Assembly (NCBI RefSeq): GCF_014648655.1
Contig: NZ_BMRN01000003.1
Coordinates: forward strand, 390,335 to 454,334
Length of the DNA: 64,000 nt
DNA from: Streptomyces atratus
GTDB lineage: Bacteria > Actinomycetota > Actinomycetes > Streptomycetales > Streptomycetaceae
Reading direction: 5' to 3'
The notes under the pieces were generated by a model. That model had not been told where the DNA came from. It made no database searches and saw nothing but the letters and a program-made list of their open reading frames with translations. The number at the start of each line of letters is the position of its first letter. The first letter of the stretch is position 1. Position numbers and translations under genes: made by a program. Positions 8,791-19,574 of this stretch are shown here, piece after piece.

Positions 8791-10215
8791 TCAGGCCACC
8801 GTGAAGGAGCGGAGGGGGCCCGAGCCGTGGCCGGACTCGCACGCGGCCCACGCTTCGCCGAGCCGGTCGACCGCGATCCGCAGGGTCTCGGGTTCGTTCA
8901 CGAAGGACAGGCGGAGGTGATCGGCGAAGCCGCGGTCGGGCGAGGTTCTGGCGCCGGGGAGTACCTGAACTCCGTACCCGAGTGCGAGCTGGGCAAAGGT
9001 CTCTCCGTCGCCGTGCGGGAGCCGTACCCACAGGAAGGGGCCGCCGGACGGGCGGGTCCACGACCATGTCGGCAACCGTGACCGCAAGAGTTCGCTCATC
9101 AGGTCGAGACGTGCGGTCAGTTGCCCTCGCCGTGCCGTGGCCATGTCCTCGGACACCGGGAGGAGACGGGAGGCCAACTGCTGGCCGACGTCTGAGGACC
9201 CGAGGTCTGCCACGACCTTCAGGCGGGCGAGCCTGGTCATCAGCGCGCCGGGCGCCCGCAGCCAGCCGATCCGCAGGCCGGGCCAGAAGAGCTTGCTCAA
9301 GGATCCGACGGTGATACCGGTAGCGGCGGTCGGCAGGGGGTGCCAGCGCCCTTCGAAGACCAGGTCGGCGAGGGTCGTGTCGTCGACGACCGGGACACCG
9401 GCGCGCTCGGCGAGCCGGGCGATCTCGGTGCGGCGCTGGGTGCTCATGACCGTACCTGTCGGGTTCTGGCAGGTCGTCATCACGTACAGCAGCGAGACGG
9501 GGTGACGGGCGAGCGTCTCGCGCAGCGGGCGTACTTTGATGCCCTCGGCGTCGGTGGGCAGCGCGAGGAGCCTTGCCCCTGCGGCGTGGGCGGCGTCGAG
9601 TGCGCCGACGTAGCTGGGGTTCTCGGTGACGATGACGCCGCCGTTGCGGCCGAACAGTGTGAAGAGCAGGCTGATCGCCTGCTGCGCTCCGTTGGTGACG
9701 AGCACTTCGTCGGCCGTGGTCGGCAACCCGAGCCGGGTGTGGCGGGCGGCGATCCGGGCCCGCAGGGAGGGAAGGCCGAGCGGCTGGTAGCCGAAGCCGG
9801 CGGTCGGCTCGTGCAGGCCGGTGGTGTCCGCTGCCGGGCGGGGTACCGCTTCGGGGCCGACGACGACGGATCCGGACAGGTCCACCACACCGGCTGCCGG
9901 CTCGCCCGTCAGTTTGGCCGACGGCATGGTCGCGGCGGGGACCGCGGGGCCGATCCAGCGGCCGGAGGCGACGACCCGGGTGCCGCTGCCGCGCTCGCTT
10001 TCCAGCAGACCCTCCTCACGCAGAAGCCGGTAGGCGCCGATCACGGTGGTCCGGCTGATGCCCAGCGACCGTGCGAGGTCGCGCTCGGAGGGCAGCCTGG
10101 AGCCGGCGCCGAACTCACCCCGGCGCACGGCGCCACGAAGGCCCTCGGCCAGCCGTTGGTAGAGCGGTCCGGGCGAGCCGCTGATGAGACCAGCTGACGG
10201 GGTCGAGGCATTCAT
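8791..10215 (-). CDS. MocR-type regulator / PLP-dependent aminotransferase-like protein
   Basis: The ATG at 10215 gives 474 residues: GntR-type HTH at about 20-85 (GAGSRLPSERDLARSLGISR, SERGSGTRV), then an aminotransferase fold with VTNGAQQAISLLFTLFG, TENPSYVGALDAA, CQNPTGTVMS, VVDDTTLADL and the PLP lysine in TVGSLSKLFWPGLRIGW. It diverges from the trans-sulfuration-type gene at 10279, across a 63-base gap holding TCCAAT/ATTGGA inverted repeats. It is therefore probably the PLP-sensing regulator of that gene. Confidence 0.88.
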   Translation of the reverse strand: MNASTPSAGLISGSPGPLYQRLAEGLRGAVRRGEFGAGSRLPSERDLARSLGISRTTVIGAYRLLREEGLLESERGSGTRVVASGRWIGPAVPAATMPSAKLTGEPAAGVVDLSGSVVVGPEAVPRPAADTTGLHEPTAGFGYQPLGLPSLRARIAARHTRLGLPTTADEVLVTNGAQQAISLLFTLFGRNGGVIVTENPSYVGALDAAHAAGARLLALPTDAEGIKVRPLRETLARHPVSLLYVMTTCQNPTGTVMSTQRRTEIARLAERAGVPVVDDTTLADLVFEGRWHPLPTAATGITVGSLSKLFWPGLRIGWLRAPGALMTRLARLKVVADLGSSDVGQQLASRLLPVSEDMATARRGQLTARLDLMSELLRSRLPTWSWTRPSGGPFLWVRLPHGDGETFAQLALGYGVQVLPGARTSPDRGFADHLRLSFVNEPETLRIAVDRLGEAWAACESGHGSGPLRSFTVA

Positions 10216-10219
10216 GCAG

Positions 10220-10260
10220 TCCAATGTTGCCCTGATTGGATATCGGAAACAATGCCAATC
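10220..10260. promoter_or_regulatory. Candidate MocR operator between divergent genes
   Basis: TCCAAT at 10220-10225 and ATTGGA at 10235-10240 form an inverted repeat 9 bases apart; GATTGG (10234) and CCAATC (10255-10260) form a second one. The shared half-site lies between two divergent starts, as expected for a MocR operator. Binding is inferred. Confidence 0.55.
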
Positions 10261-10278
10261 GGCCTGCATGCTCGCGCT

Positions 10279-11469
10279 ATGGACTCTTTCCTGGCCCTTG
10301 AGACTCTTCTTGCGCACGCCGATGCCGATCCCGAAGAACTGAGCGTCGCGCCCCCCATCCACCAGGCGGTGAACTACTCGGCCGCCACGGCGGAGGAGTT
10401 CGACGCGCTCAACGAGCAGTCCCGGCCCCCGCACTACTACCGGCGCTACGGCAACCCGACGCAGGCCCGGCTGGAGCGCGTTGTCGCGGCCGCGGAGGGT
10501 GCCGAGGCGGCCCTGGCCACGGCGTCCGGCATGGGTGCGATCACCACGACCTTGGTTGCCCTGCTGTCCCAGGGCGACCACGTCGTCGCCCAGCACAGCA
10601 TGTACGGCGGCACGCTGAGTCTGCTGCGGGATGTCGCACCCCGCTTCGGCATCGAGGTGACCTTCGTGGACCAGACGGACACCGATGCCTTCGCCCGGGC
10701 CCTCACGCCGGACACCAAGCTGATCATGTTGGAGACGCCCAGCAATCCGCTGCTCCGGCTGACCGATGTGAACGCGGTCACCGCGCTGGCCCGCGCCCGC
10801 GGCATCCTCACCTTCGCCGACAACACCGTGGCGACCCCCTTCAACCAAAGGCCGCTGGATCAGGGCGTGGACCTCGTCATGCACAGCGTCACCAAGGCCA
10901 TATCGGGGCACGCGGACGTGCAGGCCGGGATCGTGCTCGGGAGCGACGAGCTGATCGAACGGCTCTGGAAAGCGCACACCATGGTGGGCTCGGTGATCAG
11001 CCCGTTCGACGCCTGGCTCGCGCTGCGCGGCCTGCGGACACTGTCGTTGCGGGCGGAGCGGCAGAATCGGTGCGCGCAGGCCGTCGCGGAGTACCTGGCC
11101 GGTCACCCCGCGGTACGAACGGTGAACTACCCCGGGCTCCCCGGTCATCCCCAGCACGACCTCGCGAAGCGGCAGATGAGGGGTTTCGGCGGACTGCTGA
11201 GCTTTGAACTCCGCGGTGGCCGGCTGGCGGCCGAGCAGCTCATCTCGGCGCTGCGCCTTCCGGTGCGTTCCCCCAGCCTGGGCGGCACCCGCTCGACGCT
11301 GGTGCGGCCCGCCGCGATGTGGTCGAACGAACTGACCGAGGAGGAACTCGCCGAGGCCGGAGTTCCGGCCGGCCTGATCCGGTTCGCGGTCGGCCTCGAA
11401 CACGAAGCAGACCTGATCGTCGATCTCGGTCAGGGGCTCGCCGGGCCGGACTCGGAGAACGTCGAATGA
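10279..11469 (+). CDS. Trans-sulfuration-type PLP enzyme (cystathionine/methionine gamma-lyase family)
   Basis: 396 residues from the ATG at 10279; an ATG at 10252 is in frame but lies inside the operator-like repeats. Cys/Met-metabolism PLP domain: YYRRYGNPTQARLE, ATASGMGAITTTLVALLSQGDHVV, SMYGGT, LIMLETPSNPLLRL, FADNTVATPFNQRPLDQG and the PLP lysine in MHSVTKAISGHADV. It could be a methionine gamma-lyase, cystathionine gamma-lyase or O-acyl-homoserine sulfhydrylase; the sequence alone does not decide. No other sulfur genes adjoin. Divergent from a MocR regulator that probably controls it. Confidence 0.9.
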   Translation: MDSFLALETLLAHADADPEELSVAPPIHQAVNYSAATAEEFDALNEQSRPPHYYRRYGNPTQARLERVVAAAEGAEAALATASGMGAITTTLVALLSQGDHVVAQHSMYGGTLSLLRDVAPRFGIEVTFVDQTDTDAFARALTPDTKLIMLETPSNPLLRLTDVNAVTALARARGILTFADNTVATPFNQRPLDQGVDLVMHSVTKAISGHADVQAGIVLGSDELIERLWKAHTMVGSVISPFDAWLALRGLRTLSLRAERQNRCAQAVAEYLAGHPAVRTVNYPGLPGHPQHDLAKRQMRGFGGLLSFELRGGRLAAEQLISALRLPVRSPSLGGTRSTLVRPAAMWSNELTEEELAEAGVPAGLIRFAVGLEHEADLIVDLGQGLAGPDSENVE

Positions 11470-11848
11470 CGGCGGACTCGCGACCGATGGTCCCCGGCGC
11501 GGAACGGGCCGAGGCCAAGGACCCGATGCCCGTACGCGACCCATGGGACGACCGGGTGATTGCCTGCGTCCCGCAGGCCGGGCCCTGACACGCGCACACG
11601 GTCGTCGCCACAGCCGCAACCATCCGCGGACGGCTGCCGTGCCTCCGCCCACGCCGAAGTGCTGCGCGGGGCCGCCGCGCGTGCCGGTCCGCGTGGCAGG
11701 CGGATCGTGCCGCCACCTCATCGACACCGGCGTCGTCCCGCAGCCCAATCCGATCGGAGTACCCAGACCGTGACTTCCGCGCAGTCCACCGTCCGCTGCA
11801 CGCGGCACGATTCCATCGAGGGCGTCGCCGACGGCCTCGCCCGCTTCC
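11470..11848. other. Intergenic region, no supported gene
   Basis: A 30-codon GTG frame (11770-11862) ends inside the convergent transporter gene and shows no recognisable family; it could be a remnant but is not called. No hairpin or repeat was recognised here. Confidence 0.5.
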
Positions 11849-12712
11849 TCAGCCGTCACTGATCCGGCCGGCCGGCATGTCCGCCGGGGCCTCGCCGAAC
11901 CGGGCCAGGGCCAGCGCTCCCGCCACCGCCACCACGAAACCGGCGACCGCCGGCCAGACCAGGCCCTCGCGGGTACGGTCCCCGAGCCAGATGACGCCGA
12001 CGAGCGCCGGGCCGATCGTCTCGCCCAGCACCATGCCGGCCGTCGCCGTCGTCACAGAACCGCGCTGCAGCGCCGAGGTGAGCAACAGGAACGCCGAACC
12101 GCCGCCCAGCAGCAGCGCGTACCCGGCGGGGTTGGTGAGCAGCGCCGACGGGGACACGTCGTCGATCAGCCGGACGGTGACCTCGACCACCCCGAAACCG
12201 CAGCCCGCGCCCAGGCCCAGGACCAGAGCCCGCGGCCGTTCCGGGAGCCGTCCGGCCGCCGCGCCGATCAGCAGAATGCCGAGGGAGATTCCCAGCATGG
12301 TCCAGCCCAGGGCTGCCGAACCGGTCCCGTGGCCCTCACTGCCGGAGGAGAGCCCCAGCATGCCCAGGCCTGCGCAGACGACGCCGACCGCGGTCCATTC
12401 GACGCCGCTCAGCCGCACCTTGAGGAGCCGGGCGGCGACCACCGCCGTCACGGCGAGACTCGCGGCCAGGGCGGCGCCCACCGCGTAGATCGGCAGGGAC
12501 CGCAGGGCGATGATCTGGAGGGCGAAACCGCAGCCGTCGAGGGCGAGTCCGGCGATGTAGCGCCACTGGCGCAGGGCGCGCAGCAGCAGCGCCGGATCGA
12601 CCCCCGCGTCCGACCCCGGCGCGGCTGCGGCGCGCGAGGCGACGGCCTGGAGGACGGAGGCCGTGCCGAAGCAGACGGCGGCGCCGAGCGCGCAGATCAT
12701 CCCGAGGAACAC
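11849..12712 (-). CDS. EamA/DMT-type membrane transporter
   Basis: 287 residues with about nine to ten hydrophobic segments, starting MFLGMICALGAAVCFGTASV, typical of drug/metabolite transporter superfamily proteins. Other helices include YALLLGGGSAFLLLTSAL and VWPAVAGFVVAVAGALALA. The two-fold EamA repeat is plausible: the second half begins near residue 140. Substrate unknown (amino acids, nucleosides or choline-like compounds in the superfamily). It stands alone; its promoter must lie in the AT-richer stretch 12713-12850. Confidence 0.85.
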   Translation of the reverse strand: MFLGMICALGAAVCFGTASVLQAVASRAAAAPGSDAGVDPALLLRALRQWRYIAGLALDGCGFALQIIALRSLPIYAVGAALAASLAVTAVVAARLLKVRLSGVEWTAVGVVCAGLGMLGLSSGSEGHGTGSAALGWTMLGISLGILLIGAAAGRLPERPRALVLGLGAGCGFGVVEVTVRLIDDVSPSALLTNPAGYALLLGGGSAFLLLTSALQRGSVTTATAGMVLGETIGPALVGVIWLGDRTREGLVWPAVAGFVVAVAGALALARFGEAPADMPAGRISDG

Positions 12713-13072
12713 ACTGGGACTCTACTTGCGGCCGTTCGGCGCACCCATTTTCGGCCGTTTTATCCCATAACTGGATCAGTGGCTTGGTTTGTTGGCTTGA
12801 TTCATAAATTATTCGTGGGAATCGTGATTCACCCGCTGGTCAGCACGTCTCAGCGGAGCGAACACCCCCGGCGAACTCCTCCAACCGGCCCCGGGACTGC
12901 GTGAGTTCATCCACCCTCATACCAGCAGGAAACCACCAGAACGGCCACTTGCCCAGAGATGTAACAAAGCCCTACTGGCCAGGGCCCTTCGTTCGGATCA
13001 CGCCGGGCTCGCGGGCCCTGACCCGATCCGGACGAAAGGCCCCGGAACCTGCCCGGCGACGACCGACGGAAC
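12713..13072. other. Intergenic region with transporter promoter and rocD terminator
   Basis: The AT-rich part (about 12730-12830) lies upstream of the transporter start and probably carries its promoter. The right part holds the hairpin at 12982-13042. No gene with coding character was found. Confidence 0.55.
12982..13042 (-). terminator. Hairpin terminator after rocD
   Basis: Arms of 18 bases at 12982-12999 and 13025-13042 pair with one mismatch and one G-T wobble, enclosing a 25-base GC-rich loop. It starts 31 bases beyond the rocD stop on the minus strand. Confidence 0.8.
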
Positions 13073-15533
<2,461 letters not shown>

Positions 15534-15652
15534 GTCCAAGGGCCCTGGCGGTTTCGCGGCCGCAGGCGTCACACTGGCGACGGGAAGTTGATCCGGTGGA
15601 TGGCTGAAAACCGGCCATTGACCATCGACCATCGAGGATTGAGGAGAACGAC

Positions 15653-16243
15653 GTGGGGACCGTAACGCTCGGCGTTTCGATCGCGGTCCCGGAGCCCTAC
15701 GGCAGCCTGCTCCAGGAGCGGCGCGCGAGCTTCGGGGATCCTGCCGCGTATGGCATTCCCACCCACGTCACGCTCCTCCCGCCGACCGAGGCCGAGGCGG
15801 CCGACCTGCCCGCGATCGAGGCGCATCTCGCGCAGATCGCCACGGGCGGCCGCCCGTTTCCGATGCGGCTGGCCGGCACGGGGACCTTCCGTCCCCTCTC
15901 GCCGGTCGTCTTCGTCCAGGTCGTCGAGGGGGCCTCGGCCTGCTCGTGGCTGCAGAAGCGGGTCAGGGACTCCTCCGGGCCGCTGGTGCGCGAGCTCCAG
16001 TTCCCGTACCACCCGCATGTGACCGTGGCGCACGACATCGCCGAGCAGGCGATGGACCGGGCGTACGAGGAGCTCTCCGACTACGAGGCCGCCTGGACCT
16101 GTGGTTCCTTCGCGTTGTACGAGCAGGGCCCGGACAGCGTCTGGCGCAAGATCAACGAGTTCCCGTTCGGTGCCGGGGACGGCGCGCCCGTCGTGCCCGC
16201 GCAGGGCGGCTCCTCCGTGGACGAGCCCTCCCTGCATCCCTGA
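15653..16243 (+). CDS. 2'-5' RNA ligase family (2H phosphoesterase) protein
   Basis: 196 residues from a GTG at 15653 with GAGGAG upstream. Two H-x-T motifs, THVTLLPP (about residue 38) and PHVTVAHD (about residue 121), define the 2H phosphoesterase fold, which acts on cyclic phosphates in nucleotides or RNA ends. The last 40 residues are probably disordered. It follows trpS by 119 bases and may share its transcript, an arrangement seen in other Streptomyces. The physiological substrate is unknown. Confidence 0.9.
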   Translation: MGTVTLGVSIAVPEPYGSLLQERRASFGDPAAYGIPTHVTLLPPTEAEAADLPAIEAHLAQIATGGRPFPMRLAGTGTFRPLSPVVFVQVVEGASACSWLQKRVRDSSGPLVRELQFPYHPHVTVAHDIAEQAMDRAYEELSDYEAAWTCGSFALYEQGPDSVWRKINEFPFGAGDGAPVVPAQGGSSVDEPSLHP

Positions 16244-16293
16244 GCGGCCCCGGCGGGCCCTCTTCACTCCTTGAGCGCCCCGGCGCCCGAGGA

Positions 16294-17094
16294 TCAGACC
16301 GGCAGGCGCCGGAACAGCGGGCGCGGTGCATGCCGCAGTGCCGACATCACTACACGCAGTGACCCCGGCACCCACACCGTCTCCGAACGCCGCCGCAGAC
16401 CCGTCACGATCGCCGCCGCGACCGCGTCCGGAGTCGTTGTGAGAGGCGACGCCTCCAGCGGAGCAGCGGCGAACCGTGCCACGGTGAGCCGCGGCGTCGC
16501 GGGCCGGGCCGCCGTTTTTGGCCGTACGGCGCCGGGGCGTACGACCATCACGTGCACCCCCGTGCCGTACAGCGCGTCCCCCAGCCCCTGTGTGAACGCG
16601 TCCAGGCCCGCCTTGCTGGACCCGTAGATGAAGTCGGCACGGCGGACGCGTTCGCCGGCCGCCGAGGACAGCACCACCAGCGAGCCGTGCCCCTGCGCCT
16701 GGAGCGCTCCGGCGCACACCAGCCCGGCGGAGACGGCCCCCGTGTAATTCGTCCGGGCGACCCGGACCGCTGAGAGCGGCTCCTCCTCGTCACGCTCCTG
16801 GTCGCCCGCGATACCGAAGGCGAGGAGCACCATGTCGATGTCGCCCTCGGTGAAGATCTTGCCGAGGGCGGTCTCGTGGGACTCGGAGTCGAGGGCGTCG
16901 AAGTCGACCGTACGGACGTCGGCGCCGCGTGTGCGCAGTTCGGCGGCGGCCGACTCCAGTCCGGGCGAGGGGCGGCCGGCCAGCCAGACCGTACGGGTCC
17001 GGCGGGCGATCAGCCGGCGTGCGGTGGCGAGAGCGATCCGAGACGTTCCGCCGAGAACGAGCAGGGACTGCGGGGCACCGAAGGCGTCCTTCAC
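16294..17094 (-). CDS. Short-chain dehydrogenase, DprE2-like
   Basis: 266 residues, classical Rossmann SDR. N-terminus SLLVLGGTSRIALATARRLI carries the TGxxxGxG-equivalent (GGTSRIA), NYTGA matches the Asn-containing strand, VLSSAAGERVR and YGSSKAGLDAF hold the catalytic Ser and YxxxK. The sequence type and the pairing with the FAD oxidase upstream (gap 60) match decaprenylphosphoryl-2-keto-erythro-pentose reductase (DprE2), the second half of the epimerase that makes decaprenyl-phospho-arabinose. What prenyl sugar Streptomyces would make with it is not clear from the sequence. Confidence 0.85.
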   Translation of the reverse strand: MKDAFGAPQSLLVLGGTSRIALATARRLIARRTRTVWLAGRPSPGLESAAAELRTRGADVRTVDFDALDSESHETALGKIFTEGDIDMVLLAFGIAGDQERDEEEPLSAVRVARTNYTGAVSAGLVCAGALQAQGHGSLVVLSSAAGERVRRADFIYGSSKAGLDAFTQGLGDALYGTGVHVMVVRPGAVRPKTAARPATPRLTVARFAAAPLEASPLTTTPDAVAAAIVTGLRRRSETVWVPGSLRVVMSALRHAPRPLFRRLPV

Positions 17095-17154
17095 GAAAAC
17101 ACTCCTTGCGGACGAGGGGGCGGGGGAGGACGAGAGGGCGGAAGACCGCAGCGG

Positions 17155-18504
17155 TCAGAGCGACAGGCGGCGCGACAGGTCCGAGCGGAACGCCCCGTTC
17201 GGGTCCAACTCGGCGCGCAGTGAACGGAATTCGGCCAGCCGTGGATACATCGCGGCCAGCATCTGAGGCCGCAGCCGGGAGTCCTTGGCCAGGCAGACCC
17301 GGCCGCCGGCCTCCGCCACCTCCTCGTCCAGCGAGTCCAGGAACCCGGCCAGGCCCGGCAGCGCTGCGGGCAGATCGAGGGCGAGGGCCCAGCCGGGCAT
17401 CGGGAACGACAGCCAGCCCGGGTCGCCTTCGCCGAACCGTTTGAGCACGGCGTGGAACGACGGGCAGCGCCGCCGGGAGATTTGGCGCACGATCCGGCGC
17501 AGCGCCTCCTCCTGTCCGTGCCCGACGACGAACTGGTACCGCACGGATCCGCCGCGCCCATGGATCCGGTTCCAGTGCGGCAGGCAGTCCAGGGGGTGGA
17601 AGAACGCGGGCAGCTTCTGGAGCTCGCCGACGCGGTACCTGGGGGCGCTGCGGTAGTGGAGCTCGTTGAGGAGGGCGACGGAGGTACGGCCGAGCAGCCC
17701 TTCCGGTACGAGAAGGGGTGCGACCGGCAGTTGTCCCGGGCGGAACGCGAGCGGTGTGCGCCGGGCGTGCGCCGGGAGCGCGTACCGGGGGGCGTGCTCC
17801 CCGCGGGTGATTACGGAGCGCCCTGTCGCCCGGCCGCGGGCGAGGAGATCGATCCAGGCGGCCGAATAGCGGTAGCGGTGGTCTCCGGTGGAGAGCCTGG
17901 CCAGCAGGTCGTCCAGGTCGACGGTCCGTTCGGTGTCCACCGACATCCAGGAGCTGGTGACACGGTGGCACCGGAGCGTGGCGGAGAGGATCACACCTGT
18001 CAGACCCAGACCGCCCGCGGTCGCGTCGAAGAGGTCGGTGCCGGGCCGGACCGTGCGGATCTCGCCCTCGGCCGTCAGCAGCTTCAGCTCCTGGACGTGC
18101 CGAGAGAAGGAGCCGGAGAAGTGATGGTTGCGGCCGTGGATGTCGGCGCCGATCGCGCCGCCCACGGTGACATGACGGGTGGCCGGTGTGACGGGGGCGA
18201 ACCAGCCGAGCGGCAGCAGGACTTCCATCAGCCGGTGCAGGCTGACCCCGGCGTCGCAGACCACCAGGCCGGTGCCGGCGTCGATGGTGCGGATCCGGTT
18301 CAGCGCGGTCATGTCGAGGACGGAGCCGCCCGCGTTCTGTGCGGCGTCGCCGTGGGACCGGCCGAGCCCCCGGGCGATGGAACCGCGGGGTCCGCATCCG
18401 AGTACCGTCGCCGCCGCCTCCTCGTACGTACGGGGGCGGAAGCGCAGGGCGGTCGTTGGGGCGGTACGGCCCCAGCCGGTCAGGGACACGGTGTCGACAG
18501 ACAT
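17155..18504 (-). CDS. FAD-linked oxidase, DprE1-like
   Basis: 449 residues with an FAD-binding PCMH-type domain (ARGLGRSHGDAAQNAGG near residue 45, TPATRHVTVGGAIGADIHG near 106) and a C-terminal oxidase domain. It ends with a segment collinear with mycobacterial DprE1: FPMPGWALALDLP, LAKDSRLR and LDPNGAFRSDLSRRL. The catalytic Lys (K418 in M. tuberculosis) is present at K407. The position of Cys387, the target of covalent benzothiazinones, is Ala375 here. Oxidises a polyprenyl-phospho-sugar at C2; the partner reductase follows. The ATG at 18504 is 140 bases from the divergent brkB-like gene. Confidence 0.88.
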   Translation of the reverse strand: MSVDTVSLTGWGRTAPTTALRFRPRTYEEAAATVLGCGPRGSIARGLGRSHGDAAQNAGGSVLDMTALNRIRTIDAGTGLVVCDAGVSLHRLMEVLLPLGWFAPVTPATRHVTVGGAIGADIHGRNHHFSGSFSRHVQELKLLTAEGEIRTVRPGTDLFDATAGGLGLTGVILSATLRCHRVTSSWMSVDTERTVDLDDLLARLSTGDHRYRYSAAWIDLLARGRATGRSVITRGEHAPRYALPAHARRTPLAFRPGQLPVAPLLVPEGLLGRTSVALLNELHYRSAPRYRVGELQKLPAFFHPLDCLPHWNRIHGRGGSVRYQFVVGHGQEEALRRIVRQISRRRCPSFHAVLKRFGEGDPGWLSFPMPGWALALDLPAALPGLAGFLDSLDEEVAEAGGRVCLAKDSRLRPQMLAAMYPRLAEFRSLRAELDPNGAFRSDLSRRLSL

Positions 18505-18644
18505 GGTGGTGACCGTATCGCCCGAGAAAACCCTTTCGAGGGATTTGTTACAACACTCACCGATATGGGTGATTGAGTAAGTGTCAGCCCGTACGGCGGC
18601 GAAGGGGTACCGGTTTTCCGTGCCCGGGAGGGTAGTCGTACGTC

Positions 18645-19574
18645 ATGGACTGGCTGAAAAACCTCCCTGTCATCGGGCCGATCGTCTCCCGGCTGATGGC
18701 GACGCACGCCTGGCGCTCGTGCGAAACGCTGGAACGGGTCCACTGGGCCAGGCTCGCCGCCGCGATCACCTTCATCAGCTTCCTGGCGCTCTTCCCGCTG
18801 ATCGCGGTCGGTGCGGCGATCGGTGCCGCGCTGCTCTCCACCGAGCAGATCCACAAGATCGAGGACAAGATCGCCGAGCAGGTGCCGGGCATCTCCGACC
18901 AGCTCGGCATCAGCGATCTGGTCGCCCACGCGGGCACGGTCGGGCTGGTCGCCGGTGCGCTGCTGCTGTTCACCGGCATCGGCTGGATCGGCGCGATGCG
19001 GGGCTGTCTGCGCGCCGTGTGGGGCATGGACGACATGGACCTGGGCAATCCGGTCATCCGCAAACTCAAGGACGTCGGGCTGCTCTTCGGTCTGGGCGGG
19101 GCGGCGCTCGCGACTCTCGCCGTCTCCTCGGCCGGTTCCGTCGCCGTCGGCTGGACCGCCGGTCTGCTGGGTATCTCGGACCGGGGTGCGGGCGGTGTGG
19201 TGCTGCAGGTGGCCGCCTTGGTCGTGGCGGCCCTCGCCGACTTCCTGCTGCTGCTCTACCTGCTGACGCTGCTGCCCGGCGTCGAGCCCCCACGGCGCCG
19301 GCTCCTGGTTGCCGCGGCGATCGGCGCGGTCGGCTTCGAACTGCTCAAGCTGCTGCTCGGCAGCTATATGAAGGGCGTCGCGTCGAAGAGCATGTACGGC
19401 GCCTTCGGGGTGCCGGTCGCGCTGCTGCTGTGGATCAACTTCACGGCAAAGCTGCTGCTGTTCTGCGCCGCCTGGACGGCGACGCGGAACAGCGAGGACG
19501 CCGAGAGGGACTCCGCGCCCGTCAGCGACGAGGAAGGCGGCGCACCAGGTCCGGCAGCGGCCAGCGCCGGTTGA
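18645..19574 (+). CDS. YihY/BrkB family membrane protein
   Basis: 309 residues with about six hydrophobic segments, first AAITFISFLALFPLIAVGAAIGAAL. The family includes the YihY/virulence factor BrkB proteins, once called RNase BN in error; function is unsettled, with transport or envelope roles proposed. Conserved features seen: an amphipathic N-terminal helix, WGMDDMDLG, and the segment YGAFGVPVALLLWINF. The 3' end overlaps the convergent carboxypeptidase gene by 53 bases, so each stop lies within the other gene. Confidence 0.9.
   Translation: MDWLKNLPVIGPIVSRLMATHAWRSCETLERVHWARLAAAITFISFLALFPLIAVGAAIGAALLSTEQIHKIEDKIAEQVPGISDQLGISDLVAHAGTVGLVAGALLLFTGIGWIGAMRGCLRAVWGMDDMDLGNPVIRKLKDVGLLFGLGGAALATLAVSSAGSVAVGWTAGLLGISDRGAGGVVLQVAALVVAALADFLLLLYLLTLLPGVEPPRRRLLVAAAIGAVGFELLKLLLGSYMKGVASKSMYGAFGVPVALLLWINFTAKLLLFCAAWTATRNSEDAERDSAPVSDEEGGAPGPAAASAG

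Noticed and set aside
8791-11859. Minus-strand frame of about 1020 codons covering the MocR gene and beyond
   Set aside because: Only the part from 10215 down is a real protein; the upstream part overlaps the PLP enzyme on the other strand and has no family resemblance.
11770-11862. 30-codon GTG frame after the trans-sulfuration enzyme gene
   Set aside because: No ribosome site, no recognisable family and overlap with a convergent gene; noted in the intergenic entry only.
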